DNA of 48,838 nucleotides from Candidatus Sericytochromatia bacterium (GTDB lineage: Bacteria; Cyanobacteriota; Sericytochromatia; UBA7694; JACMQJ01), in the NCBI GenBank assembly GCA_026004035.1, contig BPII01000017.1, forward strand, positions 1-48,838, read 5' to 3'. The notes beneath the pieces are model-generated. The model worked only from the letters and a program-made list of their open reading frames with translations, did no database searches and was not told where the DNA came from. Within the stretch, counting starts at the first letter, position 1. The number at the start of each line of letters is the position of its first letter. Made by a program: the position numbers and the translations under genes. Of the stretch, positions 27,607 to 38,000 are shown one piece after another.

Positions 27607-29667
27607 TTACTCAATTATTTTTCTTAAAAAACCACTATTTAACTTCAATAAATTTTCAGCTTCTTCTTTATTTATATTTTTTATTATCATTAATAAAGCA
27701 AGTTTCACTTTTCCATTAGCTTTATTTAAAAAAAATTCAGCTTTTTTTTCATCTACTTTAGTTATATCTTTTATTATATTTATTGCTCTTTTTTTTAGCT
27801 TATTATTTGAAACATTTAAATCAACCATGTAATTTTTATATACTTTTCCTAATTTTGTAAAAGTAGCTGTTGTAATCATATTTAATACCATTTTTGTTGC
27901 TGTTCCAGCTTTTAGTCTTGTAGATCCTGATAAAACTTCTGCTCCTGTTTTAATTGTAATTATTTCATCTATAAAATCTAATTTATTAATATTGTTACAA
28001 GTTATAAGAACTGTTTTACACTTAAGATTTTTAGCTTTTTCTAATGCTCCTAACACATATTTAGCTTTTCCGTTTGCTGATATTCCTATAACAATATCAC
28101 TACTAGATACTCTTTCTTCTATATCTTTCTTACCATTTTCAAAAGAATCTTCAGCACCTTCAATAGCTTTAAATAAAGCTGAATTGCCACCTGCTATTAT
28201 ACCTTGAACTAAATTATTGTCTGTACTAAATGTTGGTGAGCACTCTACAGCATCTAATATTCCTAACCTTCCACTTGTTCCAGCACCTACATAAAATAAT
28301 TTATTATTATTCTTTAAAGTATCTATTGTCATTTCAATAACTTTTGCTATTTGATATTTAGCTTTTTCTACTGCTAATATAGTGTCATAATCTAAAATAT
28401 TCATTAATTCCACTATTTCAAGAGGTGAAAGAATATCTAAATTTTCACTCAAAATGTTTCTTTTTTCTGTAACTTCTTCCTCATTAAAATCCTTTTGTTT
28501 AAATATAACTCTGTTAAAATTTTTACCAGGACATATTTTACCCATAATAGTTTCTTCTTTGGCACCAGTTGCTTTAGGTAAATTATTACTTATGCCAAAA
28601 ACACTACAATAACCAAGTAACGCAAAAGCTACTGCTTCTTTTGATTCACTAGTTATTCCAAAGTTATCTATTAACAAAACTTCAGATTTATTTTTGAATA
28701 ATTGCTTTATATTTCTTGTAAGAGCTTTATTATAAACTCCTCCACCACTTAAAACTATTTTTTCAGGTAATTTTGGAAGAAATTTTATATGAGCTTGATA
28801 TATTGTGTAAGCTACAAAATAATTAAAAGTAAATAGTATATCTTCATTTTTAATATTAATACTTTTTGCAAAGTTATATTTATCTTTGACATAATCAAAA
28901 CCAAATTTTTCTCTACCTGTAGTTTTTGGAGGTAATAAATCAAAATATTTATCATTTAATAAATTTTCTAATAATTTAGAATTTAAGGAACCTTTAGATG
29001 CATATTTTCCGTCTTCATCATATTGAATATTATTATTGCTAATAATTTTTATAATTTCATCTAGAATAATATTACCTGGTCCTGTATCAAAGGCAATTAA
29101 ATTATCATTTTCATAATCAATAAAGCATAGATTAGATATTCCACCTATATTTTGTAATGATATACAAGAAGCTTTATTTTTAAAAAAATGATAATCAAAA
29201 AATGGAACAAGCGGTGCTCCTTGACCATCTTTTGAAATATCAGCTGTTCTAAAATCACCAACTGTTGTAATACCTGTTATATTAGCTATTACAGATGGAT
29301 CAGCTAATTGTAGTGTAGATTTTGTTTTACCATTTTTAACATAGTGAAAAAAAGTATGTCCATGAGATGATATTAAATCTATATCATTTTTATTTATGTT
29401 AAATTCTTTTATAAATTGATTAATTTTTTCAGCAAATAAGATACCTAGATCATTATTTATTTGTGAAATTTCTTTCAAATAACATTTATTTGAATTGGTA
29501 ATTTTAAATATTCTTCTTTTTAAATCATCATCATAAAAATATGTTTTAAAGAACAAAGGTTTTATGTTAAAAGTATTACTTATTTGATATATTTCAACTA
29601 AACATATATCTAGTCCATCAGTAGATGTACCAGACATTAAGCCAATAACTTTTAATAAAGGTTTCAT
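27607..29667 (-). CDS. Fused anhydro-MurNAc kinase / MurNAc-6-phosphate etherase
   Basis: 686 residues joining two steps of cell-wall recycling. Residues 1 to about 385 are AnmK, which phosphorylates and opens 1,6-anhydro-MurNAc: GLMSGTSTDGLDICLVEI, SSHGHTFFH, VGDFRTADISKDGQGAPLVP and the GGG-V-YN segment. From about 390 the protein is MurQ, which splits MurNAc-6-phosphate to GlcNAc-6-phosphate and lactate: YVGAGTSGRLGILDAVECSP, GGNSALFKAIEGAEDS, GISANGKAKYV and STRLKAGTATKMVLNMI. The product of the first half is the substrate of the second. The frame is continuous and has no stop or start at the junction. A NagA-like tail at 1-72 would act on the product's pathway. Confidence 0.93.
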   Translation of the reverse strand: MKPLLKVIGLMSGTSTDGLDICLVEIYQISNTFNIKPLFFKTYFYDDDLKRRIFKITNSNKCYLKEISQINNDLGILFAEKINQFIKEFNINKNDIDLISSHGHTFFHYVKNGKTKSTLQLADPSVIANITGITTVGDFRTADISKDGQGAPLVPFFDYHFFKNKASCISLQNIGGISNLCFIDYENDNLIAFDTGPGNIILDEIIKIISNNNIQYDEDGKYASKGSLNSKLLENLLNDKYFDLLPPKTTGREKFGFDYVKDKYNFAKSINIKNEDILFTFNYFVAYTIYQAHIKFLPKLPEKIVLSGGGVYNKALTRNIKQLFKNKSEVLLIDNFGITSESKEAVAFALLGYCSVFGISNNLPKATGAKEETIMGKICPGKNFNRVIFKQKDFNEEEVTEKRNILSENLDILSPLEIVELMNILDYDTILAVEKAKYQIAKVIEMTIDTLKNNNKLFYVGAGTSGRLGILDAVECSPTFSTDNNLVQGIIAGGNSALFKAIEGAEDSFENGKKDIEERVSSSDIVIGISANGKAKYVLGALEKAKNLKCKTVLITCNNINKLDFIDEIITIKTGAEVLSGSTRLKAGTATKMVLNMITTATFTKLGKVYKNYMVDLNVSNNKLKKRAINIIKDITKVDEKKAEFFLNKANGKVKLALLMIIKNINKEEAENLLKLNSGFLRKIIE

Positions 29668-29765
29668 AATTATTAATAAAATATTATATAAATTTAACCT
29701 ATTTTTAGCAAGAATTTAATATTTTATTCTATAAAATTAATATAATAATTTTTGGTTAGATAAAA

Positions 29766-30386
29766 ATGAAAAGATTAGTTTCTTTGGTTTGTTCTAGTAT
29801 TTTTTTATTTAGTTGTTCTAATAGTAACGATTTAAACATAATTAATAGTAACCAAATTATAAGTTCTCAATCATTAGAAGTTAAGCATGATCAAAAATTT
29901 TCGGAATTTATAAAATTTTTGCAAAAACATATTTTTAATGCTTACGATAAAAATAAAGATGGTTATTTAACAAAAACAGAAATAAATGATACATTGATGG
30001 AAGAGTTAGATTTAGATAAAAATGGTAAAGTTACTAAAAAAGAAGCCTTTTTAGGAAGTTCTTATTTTTTTAATGATTCAAATAAAGAAACTATAAGAGA
30101 TTTAGCTAATATAACATTTCAAGATATAGACAAAAATAAAAATAAAAAGTTGGATAGAATGGAATATCTAGAGTATTTTGTAGATGAAAACACATCAAAA
30201 GAAAAAGTTATATATTTTAAAACATTATTTACAAAAAATGATTTAGATAAAAATGATTTATTAGTATTTATAGAGTTTGAAGATGCTCTTTATCAACTAT
30301 GGAAAAAAGATATTAAACTTAATGTTAATGAAGATGGAACACTAACAATTATATTTCCCGGATTTAAAAGTTTAGTTAAGTATTAA
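29766..30386 (+). CDS. EF-hand-repeat lipoprotein
   Basis: 206 residues. The signal peptide ends with a lipobox (IFLFSC), so it should be lipid-anchored outside the cytoplasm. Four EF-hand-like calcium loops are visible: DKNKDGYLTKTE, DLDKNGKVTKKE, DIDKNKNKKLDRME and DLDKNDLLVFIE. The first three keep the Asp-x-Asp/Asn-x-Asp/Asn spacing and a Glu at position 12; the last is degenerate. Calcium binding is probable, partner unknown. A strong terminator follows at 30416. Confidence 0.85.
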   Translation: MKRLVSLVCSSIFLFSCSNSNDLNIINSNQIISSQSLEVKHDQKFSEFIKFLQKHIFNAYDKNKDGYLTKTEINDTLMEELDLDKNGKVTKKEAFLGSSYFFNDSNKETIRDLANITFQDIDKNKNKKLDRMEYLEYFVDENTSKEKVIYFKTLFTKNDLDKNDLLVFIEFEDALYQLWKKDIKLNVNEDGTLTIIFPGFKSLVKY

Positions 30387-30415
30387 ATAAACTTTAATTA
30401 GTCCTTAGTGTAGAT

Positions 30416-30446
30416 AAAAAACAGGTAAAAAATACCTGTTTTTTTT
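30416..30446 (+). terminator. Intrinsic terminator after the EF-hand lipoprotein gene
   Basis: ACAGGTA (30421-30427) and TACCTGT (30433-30439) form a 7-bp stem with a 5-A loop, preceded by five A and followed by a run of seven more T. This is a textbook, possibly bidirectional, terminator lying 30 nt after the stop and 43 nt before the next gene. Confidence 0.9.
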
Positions 30447-30488
30447 CTTTTATGCTACAATTTTGATTGTTATTTTTTATGTATAAAA

Positions 30489-31394
30489 ATGAATGATACA
30501 GAAATACAAATAAAAGTAAGAAATATTTTCATAGCCATCATTACATTAGTTTTGTCTTTTATTTTTCTGATAGATTCTATTGTATATATTAATCCAGGAT
30601 ATGTTGGTGTTTTTATAAATAAATTAAGTGGTAATATTAAACAAGAACCTATTCATGCAGGTTATAAGTTTAAATTACCATTCATTCAAGATATAGTAGA
30701 ATATCCATACTATATGCAAACTATAATTTTAAGTAAATATACTTTAGATGGTTATCAAATAGATGATGACATAAATGTAAATTCAGTTGAAGGACAACCT
30801 TTAAGTTGTGATGTTTCATTGTCATTTACTTTAGATCCAAATAAAGTGCCAACAATTTATACATCTTTTAGACAAGAAATAGAACAAATAACTTACGGCT
30901 TTATAAAACAAATAATAAGACAAGTTATGCAAGAAGTTATAGGAAAAATTAATGTATCTGACTTTTTAGGAAAAGATAAAGATAAAGCTGTAAATCAAAT
31001 AGAAGAACTTCTTAGCAAAAAACTTTTTGACTATGGTTTCTTTATAAAACAATTTACATTAAACGAAATAAGAGCACCAGAAAGTGTTATAAATGCTATT
31101 TCTCAAAAAAATATTATGGAACAAGAAGCACTAATGGCTGAAAATAAGTTATTAAAAGTGAAATATGAAGCTATGCAAAAAATAGAACAAGCAAAAGGAA
31201 AATCAGAGTCTATACTAATATATGCAAAAGCTCAAGCTGAAGCAAATAAAATATTAAGTTCATCAATAAATGAAAATTTAGTTAAATATAAAGAAATAGA
31301 AAAGTGGGATGGTAATTTACCAAGATTTAATATTAATAATAAAACACAATCACTTATAAATATTGACATGAAAGAAAATACAGAAAAAAAATAA
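30489..31394 (+). CDS. Prohibitin-like SPFH membrane protein, paralogue 1
   Basis: 301 residues. One N-terminal membrane helix (about 13-35) is followed by an SPFH/Band 7 domain (YINPGYVGVFINKLSG...VEGQPLSCDVSLSF) and an Ala/Glu/Lys-rich coiled coil (EAMQKIEQAKGKSES, AKAQAEANKIL). It should form a large oligomeric ring at the membrane. The protein at 38476 is a close paralogue, about half identical by eye, sharing GKDK, YGF-IKQFTLNEIR and KNIM-QEAL. It starts the group with ATP-grasp (5 nt gap) and SDR genes. Confidence 0.9.
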   Translation: MNDTEIQIKVRNIFIAIITLVLSFIFLIDSIVYINPGYVGVFINKLSGNIKQEPIHAGYKFKLPFIQDIVEYPYYMQTIILSKYTLDGYQIDDDINVNSVEGQPLSCDVSLSFTLDPNKVPTIYTSFRQEIEQITYGFIKQIIRQVMQEVIGKINVSDFLGKDKDKAVNQIEELLSKKLFDYGFFIKQFTLNEIRAPESVINAISQKNIMEQEALMAENKLLKVKYEAMQKIEQAKGKSESILIYAKAQAEANKILSSSINENLVKYKEIEKWDGNLPRFNINNKTQSLINIDMKENTEKK

Positions 31395-31399
31395 TATAA

Positions 31400-32536
31400 A
31401 TGAACATACTTATTACTGGTGCAAGGTCACCATATACCTTACATTTGGTAAGGTTATTATCTAAAAGTAATTTAAATATTTTTACAGTTGATAGTATAGA
31501 AAATAATCTTTGTAAAAATACAAGATATGTAAAACAAAACTTTTTATCTCCTAAACCAAAACAAGAAACAGAAAAATATATAAGTTTTTTGAATAAAATC
31601 ATTCAAGAAAATAATATAAACTTTTTAATTCCAACATGTGAAGAAGTTTATTATATTTCCAAATATATTGACAAAATTTATTGTGAAGTTTTTACATCCA
31701 ATATAGAAATATTAACAAGATTACATAGTAAAAATAAATTTATAAAATTATTAAATGAAATAAATATAAAATGTCCTAAAACAACATTAGTTCAAAATAA
31801 AGAAGATTTGTATAAACATTTAATAAACAATGATAAATTTGTTCTTAAACCTGAATTTTCAAGATTTGCAAGTAAAACTATAATAAATGATAAAAAACCT
31901 CAAACTATTTCAAAAATAAATATTGATAAAAAAAATAAGTGGGTAATACAAGAATTTATAGAAGGAGAACAATATTGTTCTTACACATTAGCAAGAAATG
32001 GAAATATAACAGCTCATTCAAGTTATCCTAGTAAATATTTTGCTGGTATAGGTTCAACAATATATTTTGAAAATATAAAAGAAGATAAAATATTAGAGAT
32101 TGTTTCTAAAATTGTTAAAAAACTAAATTATACAGGTCAAATCTCTTTTGATTTTATAAAATCAAAAAATGATAATTTATTTTATCCTATTGAATGTAAC
32201 CCAAGAACTACAAGTGGTGTAGTTCTTTTTGATAAAGAAGATAATATAAGTAAAGCATTTTTTGAAGATAATGTTTTTATTGAACCAAAATCTAATTTAA
32301 AGAAAATGTATGCAATTGCAATGATACTTTATGAATTACCAAAATTTAAAAATTATTTAAAATTTTTTTCTGACTTTTTTAAAGCAAAAGATGTTATTTA
32401 TGAAAAAAATGATTTTAAACCATTTATTAATCAATTTATGATTATAAAAGATTATTATAAGATTGCAAAAAAATTAAATATAAGTATTTTGGAAGCTTCT
32501 ACTATTGATATTGAATGGAATGGAACATGGGATTAA
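31400..32536 (+). CDS. ATP-grasp enzyme (carbamoyl-phosphate-synthase-like)
   Basis: 378 residues. ATP-dependent carboxylate-amine/thiol ligase fold, specificity unknown. The N-terminal pre-ATP-grasp domain reads MNILITGARSPYTLHLVRLL. ATP-binding lysines are in KFVLKPEFSRFASK, the ligand loop is WVIQEFIEGEQYCSYTL, and the metal-binding Glu and Asn are in FYPIECNPRTTSG. The C-terminal 90 residues are an extra helical part. It begins 5 nt after the SPFH paralogue 1 stop and overlaps the SDR gene by 10 nt, so the three appear co-translated. Confidence 0.88.
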   Translation: MNILITGARSPYTLHLVRLLSKSNLNIFTVDSIENNLCKNTRYVKQNFLSPKPKQETEKYISFLNKIIQENNINFLIPTCEEVYYISKYIDKIYCEVFTSNIEILTRLHSKNKFIKLLNEINIKCPKTTLVQNKEDLYKHLINNDKFVLKPEFSRFASKTIINDKKPQTISKINIDKKNKWVIQEFIEGEQYCSYTLARNGNITAHSSYPSKYFAGIGSTIYFENIKEDKILEIVSKIVKKLNYTGQISFDFIKSKNDNLFYPIECNPRTTSGVVLFDKEDNISKAFFEDNVFIEPKSNLKKMYAIAMILYELPKFKNYLKFFSDFFKAKDVIYEKNDFKPFINQFMIIKDYYKIAKKLNISILEASTIDIEWNGTWD

Positions 32537-33522
32537 ATATATTAGTAACAGGTGCAAGTGGATTTTTAGGTTCTATTGTTGTAGAAGAACTTTCTAAAAA
32601 TAAAGATTACAATTTAATTTCAACTGGTAGAAATAAAAATAATTTAGAGAAATTATCAAATTTGAGTGTAATAAAACAAGGTTTTTTAGAAAATACAAAT
32701 TTTACAAATGAAATAACAAAAAATATAGACATAATTATTCATTCAGCTGCCTTATCGTCACCTTGGGGAAAATACCAAGATTTTTATAATTCAAATATAC
32801 TAGCAACACAAAATTTATTAAAAAGTGCTGTGAAAAATAATGTAAGAAGATTTATAAATATTTCAACTCCAAGCATATATTTTGATTACAAAGATAGATT
32901 TAATATTAAAGAAGATTTTTTACCTAAAAAATTTGTTAATTATTATGCTGAAACAAAATATAAAGCTGAAATGATTGTAAAAGAATTCTTTCAAAAAGGA
33001 TTGATAGAAGCATTATCTCTTAGACCTAGAGCTATTGTTGGTAAAGGTGATACAACTATAATGCCAAGATTAATAAAAGCTCAAAAATCAGGTAAATTAA
33101 GAGTTATAGGAGATGGTAAAAATATATTAGATATTACTTCAGTAAAAAATGTTGTTTATGCAATAGATTTATCTATAAAAGCAAGTAGTAATGCTCTAGG
33201 AGAAGCTTATAATATAACAAATGATAAACCTATTTTAATATGGGAATTTATAGACAAAGCCTTTAATAAACTAGGACTAAAGTTAAATAAAAATAGTGTA
33301 AGTTTTGATATAATGTATAATATTGCTAAAGTATTGGAAGAACTATCTAAATTTACAAATAGAGAACCTGTATTAACATGTTATGGGGTTGGTGCATTAT
33401 CAAAATCTATGACTTTAAATATTGATAAAGCTAAAAGTTTATTAAAATATAAGCCTATACAAAGTAATGAAGATGCTTTAAATGAGTTTGTTAATTGGTA
33501 TAAAGAAAATAATTACTTGTAA
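32527..33522 (+). CDS. NAD(P)-dependent extended SDR (3-beta-HSD/epimerase type)
   Basis: About 331 residues from the ATG at 32527 (MGLNILVTGASGFLG); an in-frame ATG 12 nt earlier is possible. Cofactor glycine motif TGASGFLG, then IIHSAALSSPW, and the catalytic Tyr-x-x-x-Lys in NYYAETKYKAE. SLRPRAIVGKGD and the overall layout match the 3-beta-hydroxysteroid dehydrogenase/OleD-like branch. Substrate unknown. It overlaps the ATP-grasp gene upstream and converges with recQ with a 10-nt overlap at the end. Confidence 0.87.
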   Translation: MGLNILVTGASGFLGSIVVEELSKNKDYNLISTGRNKNNLEKLSNLSVIKQGFLENTNFTNEITKNIDIIIHSAALSSPWGKYQDFYNSNILATQNLLKSAVKNNVRRFINISTPSIYFDYKDRFNIKEDFLPKKFVNYYAETKYKAEMIVKEFFQKGLIEALSLRPRAIVGKGDTTIMPRLIKAQKSGKLRVIGDGKNILDITSVKNVVYAIDLSIKASSNALGEAYNITNDKPILIWEFIDKAFNKLGLKLNKNSVSFDIMYNIAKVLEELSKFTNREPVLTCYGVGALSKSMTLNIDKAKSLLKYKPIQSNEDALNEFVNWYKENNYL

Positions 33523-34835
33523 CAATTACTACAATTATTACAATTAATTTTAAAGTCTTCATCAAAAAACTTTAATAATTCTTTTCTATAACAATTTTTT
33601 GTTTTGACAAATTTTTTAAGTTTTTCAAAATTTAATATCTTATTATTATGCTCTTGACAAATAATAGGAAATATATCATCTTCAGACTTTCCTTGTTCTA
33701 ATAAATTCATTATTCTTCTTACTAAAATAGTATTATATTTTTTTGATATAACATTTGTACTAATATTTTCTTTAAGTAATTTAAGTATATCTTTTATATT
33801 TTTTATATCAAAATCTTTTTTTATCAAAGAAAATTGATTTTTAATATCTTCGTTTGTATAAAGCAAAAAAGATTTTGCTTTTATATTTTTATCTCTTCCA
33901 GCTCTACCTATGCCTTGGTAATAATCTTCTATAGACGAAGGAAAATTCCAATATATTACATTATCAATGTTAGGTATATCAATTCCCATTCCAAAAGCTG
34001 TTGTTGCAAATAATATTTTATATTCACTATTTCTAAATTTTTCTTGTATATATTCTCTTTCTTCATTTGACATTCCAGCATGATAATAATATGAATCTTT
34101 ACCTATTTTTTTACTTAAATATTCAGTTTCAGCTCTTGTAGAACAATAAATTATTGATTTATTTGAATTTTTCAATAATTTCTTTATAAAAATATACTTA
34201 CCAAAATTTGTCCAAAATTTTTTTACTCCTATAAATATATTTTCTCTATTGAAAGATGATTTTACAATATGCGGATTATCTAAATTTAATGTTTTAATTA
34301 TATCCTTTTGACATTCTATATTAGCTGTAGCTGTTAATGCTATAATATTAAATTTTTTGTTTAACTTTAAAAGCACATTTATAACATTTCTATATTCAGG
34401 TCTAAAATCTTTACCCCATTGACTTATACAATGAGCTTCATCAAATACAATAAATGATATATCTATTTTTTTTAAAGCACTAATAATTTTTTGTGATTTT
34501 ATACCTTCAGGAGATAGATATAATATTTTGTATTCAGAAATACTTTTTAATCTTTTTTTATATTCATTTGGTAAAATACTACTGTTAATAAAAGTTGATT
34601 TTATGTTCTTATTATTTAGATAAATAACTTGGTCCTGCATTAGTGATATTAATGGACTTATTACAATACATGTTCCTTTTTTCAAAAGAGCTGGTAATTG
34701 GAAGCATATAGATTTACCCCCACCAGTTTTAATCAAAGCTAAAACATCTTTTCCATCAAGAATACTTTTAATTATTTCTTCTTGATTTTCTCTAAAATTA
34801 CTGTAACCCCAATACTTTTCTAAAATTTCTTTCAT
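33513..34835 (-). CDS. RecQ-family DNA helicase, short form
   Basis: 440 residues. 3'-5' SF2 helicase: ALIKTGGGKSICFQLP (motif I), FDEAHCISQWGKDFR (motif II with aromatic loop), TATAN, and HAGM...FATTAFGMGID with QGIGRAGRD (motifs V-VI). The C-terminus keeps a RecQ zinc site (NCYRKELLKFF and INCNNCSNC). The winged-helix RQC part after it and the HRDC domain are missing, making it shorter than typical RecQ (about 600). The gene overlaps the end of the SDR gene on the opposite strand. The tandem repeats at 34839-34878 are directly upstream. Confidence 0.9.
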   Translation of the reverse strand: MKEILEKYWGYSNFRENQEEIIKSILDGKDVLALIKTGGGKSICFQLPALLKKGTCIVISPLISLMQDQVIYLNNKNIKSTFINSSILPNEYKKRLKSISEYKILYLSPEGIKSQKIISALKKIDISFIVFDEAHCISQWGKDFRPEYRNVINVLLKLNKKFNIIALTATANIECQKDIIKTLNLDNPHIVKSSFNRENIFIGVKKFWTNFGKYIFIKKLLKNSNKSIIYCSTRAETEYLSKKIGKDSYYYHAGMSNEEREYIQEKFRNSEYKILFATTAFGMGIDIPNIDNVIYWNFPSSIEDYYQGIGRAGRDKNIKAKSFLLYTNEDIKNQFSLIKKDFDIKNIKDILKLLKENISTNVISKKYNTILVRRIMNLLEQGKSEDDIFPIICQEHNNKILNFEKLKKFVKTKNCYRKELLKFFDEDFKINCNNCSNCYK

Positions 34836-34838
34836 TAT

Positions 34839-34878
34839 TACTAATAAGTAAATATATATTATACTAATAAGTAAATAT
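34839..34878. repeat. Tandem 17-nt direct repeats in the recQ/TPR divergent promoter region
   Basis: TACTAATAAGTAAATAT occurs twice, at 34839-34855 and 34862-34878, identical and 23 nt apart start to start. They lie 4-43 nt before the recQ start and 130-170 nt before the TPR gene. They may be binding sites for a regulator or remnants of a small duplication. Confidence 0.5.
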
Positions 34879-35008
34879 TAATTTTATGTTAATAAAAAGA
34901 AATATTTTTAAATATTTCATAAAAATTTATTGAAATTTATTTTTATTAATGTAAAATCATTGTTATGTATTTCTTATTTTCTAATATATAAAACAGGTTA
35001 AAATTATA

Positions 35009-38000
35009 GTGTTACCTAATGAAGATATATTTTTAAAAGTATCAGATGAACTTTTAAAAACAGAAAAAGATAATTTAATATCCTTACTTGATAAAAATTT
35101 ATCTAATAGTAGTTTATATGGTGAGATATGGACATTACTAGGTGAAATATATTCCACTGAACAAGAAATTGATAAGTCTATTGCTTTTTATGAAAAAATA
35201 ATGTATTTAAACCCAACACCTGAAGTAATAGAAAAATATAATTCACTATGTAAAAAAAAACAAAGACTAATAGAAGAAGGAAAATATAGTAAAAGAGAAG
35301 AAAAAAAAGAAGAAAAAAAAGAACCAATAAAAAAAGATTTTAAATTTTATATGAGATTAGGAGAAATTTTATTTAAGAAAAAAGATTATCAGAATAGTTT
35401 AAATAGTTTCAAGTTAGCATTTAAACATAATTCAAAAGATATAAATTTAATAAGAAATTTAGCTGATTGCTATAAAGAATTAAAAAAATATAAAAATGCA
35501 CTAGAATTATATAAAAAAGTTGAAAAATTCTTTACAAAAGATATTTCTTTTAATTTATCTTATGCAAGTTGTTTAATAGAAATGGCTGAAATAAACTCTG
35601 CAATAGATTTGTATTATAAAATTCTTAACATTGACGAAACAAATAAAGTAGCTCTATTTAAGCTTGCAAACTTACTTTATATAAATAAAGACTATGATAG
35701 TGCTATACAATATGCTAGCCAGTTTTTAAACTATCATGAAGAAAATATAGATCTTCTAAACATAATGGCTAAATCATATAAAGAACTAAAGTTTATAGAA
35801 AACTCTCTAACCTGTTATCAAAGAATATTAAACTTAGATGACAAAAATTTTAATACTTATATTAATGTAGCAAATATATATTTTGATACAAAGGAATATA
35901 ACAAAGCTATTGAATATTTTCAAAAAGCTATAAAAATAAATCCAGAAAATTTTTCTTCTCACAACTTTTTAAAACTTGCTAAATCACTTGAAAAAGTAGG
36001 AATGATTGACAAGTCAATATTAGCATATAATAAATATTTAGAAGAAAATCCAGAAGATCCAAATATTTTATATAAACTTGGAACTCTATATAAAAGTATT
36101 GAGAATTATGATTTAGCAATTGAAAATTTTAAAAATGCTGCTAAACATGATTTATCAAATTTTAATATATGGAAAAATTTAGCTGAATTATATCTTATAA
36201 AAGAAAGTTATGAAAAATCGTTAGATTGTGCAAAAAGAGCTTTAAAAATAAATCCTAAAGATATTTCACTAATCTTAGTAATAGCTTCTTCATATCAAGG
36301 TCTTAATAATTACAACAAATCAATAGAATTTTTTAAAAAATATTTAAAATATAATCCTAAAGATTCAGAAGCACTTCACAAGATAGGTTTTTCTTATCAA
36401 GAAATATTAGATTTTGATAATGCTATTGCTTATTATAATAAAGCTTTAAAGTTAGATGCTAATAGATACAAAACTTACTACAATTTAGGACTTATTTACT
36501 ACAATAAATCAGATTATAACAAAGCTATAGAATATCTTAAGAAATCAGTAACAATAGAACAAACAAATTTTTCTTTTTGGTTTATACTAGCTTCCTCTTA
36601 CTATAAAAACAAAGATTATAAAAATGCAGAAATAAATTATAAAAATGCTCTAATTTTACAACCAGATAATACTAGTGTAAAAATTAGTTTAGGTATTGTT
36701 CAAAATAAACTTAATAAATTTGATATGGCTATAGAAACTTTTAATTCTATTTTAGAAAAAGAACAAAACAATGTCGAGGCGTTATATAATTTGTCAGAAT
36801 CTTACTATTTGAAAAAAGATTATAACAAAGCTATTTCTATACTAAATAAACTAAAAGAAATAAAACCAGAAAGGACTGAAGAATTAAATAAAAAAATAGA
36901 AGAGTATATTTTAAAATCTAATGATAAAAGCTTAATAGCTACTTTTTATGAAAATAAAATAAAAGAAAATCCTAATAGTTTTTCAGATTGGAATAAGTTA
37001 GGTAATCTTTGGATAGAAGCCAAAAACTATGATAAAGCACTAACTTGTTTTAAAAAATCAATGAAAATAAAAGATAATAATTTAGGAGCTATCAACGGTA
37101 TTTCTAAATTATACTTAAAACAAAATAAAGTTTATGAAGCGGTTAAACTACTAAAACAATTTTTAAAGGATAACCCTGATAATGTCGAAATAATGAATAA
37201 TTTAGGTGTTTATTATCAATATCAAAATGATATTGAAGAATCAATAAAAACTTTTGAAAAAATAATAAACCTAAGACCTGATTTTTACCAAGCTTATTTC
37301 AATTTAGGAGTATCTTATTTTATTAATTGGAAATTTGATAAAGCAATAGAATATTATAATAAAGCAATAGAAATTAACTCTGAAAATTATAGTCTATGGT
37401 TTAACATAGCAACATCATATTTAAAAGCTAGAAAATATGATGAAGCAATATCAGCTTATAAAAAGTGTATAGATTTAGAACCAAATAAGGAAGAAGCTTA
37501 TTATAATATAGGTTTAACTTACTATAGGCAGAAAAAATATAATGAAGCTATAACAAGTTTAAGTGAAGCTGTTAAACTAAATCAATTGTATCTAGAAGCA
37601 TGGAATTTATTAGGTATTATTGCTGATAAAATAGGAAAATACAATTTGGCTGTATCAGCATTTGAAAACTCTAGTCAAATTGATATTAATAATATCAAAG
37701 TTTGGAACAATTTAGGAAATGCTTATTTTAAATCTAAAAATTATCAAAAAGCTCATGAAGCATTTAAAAAAGTTTTAGAAATTACAAAAAGTTCATATGA
37801 AATTTGGTTTAACTTAGGTATAGTATGCATAAAACAAAAAGATTATAATTATGCTGTAGAATGTTTTAAAAAATCAGCTGAAATATACCCAGAAAATTAT
37901 AATGTTTGGTTAAATTTAGGATATATATTTCAAACTTTAAATAAAAATAAAGAAGCAATACAATTTTTTATGAAAGCAATGAATATAGATATAGAAAGAA

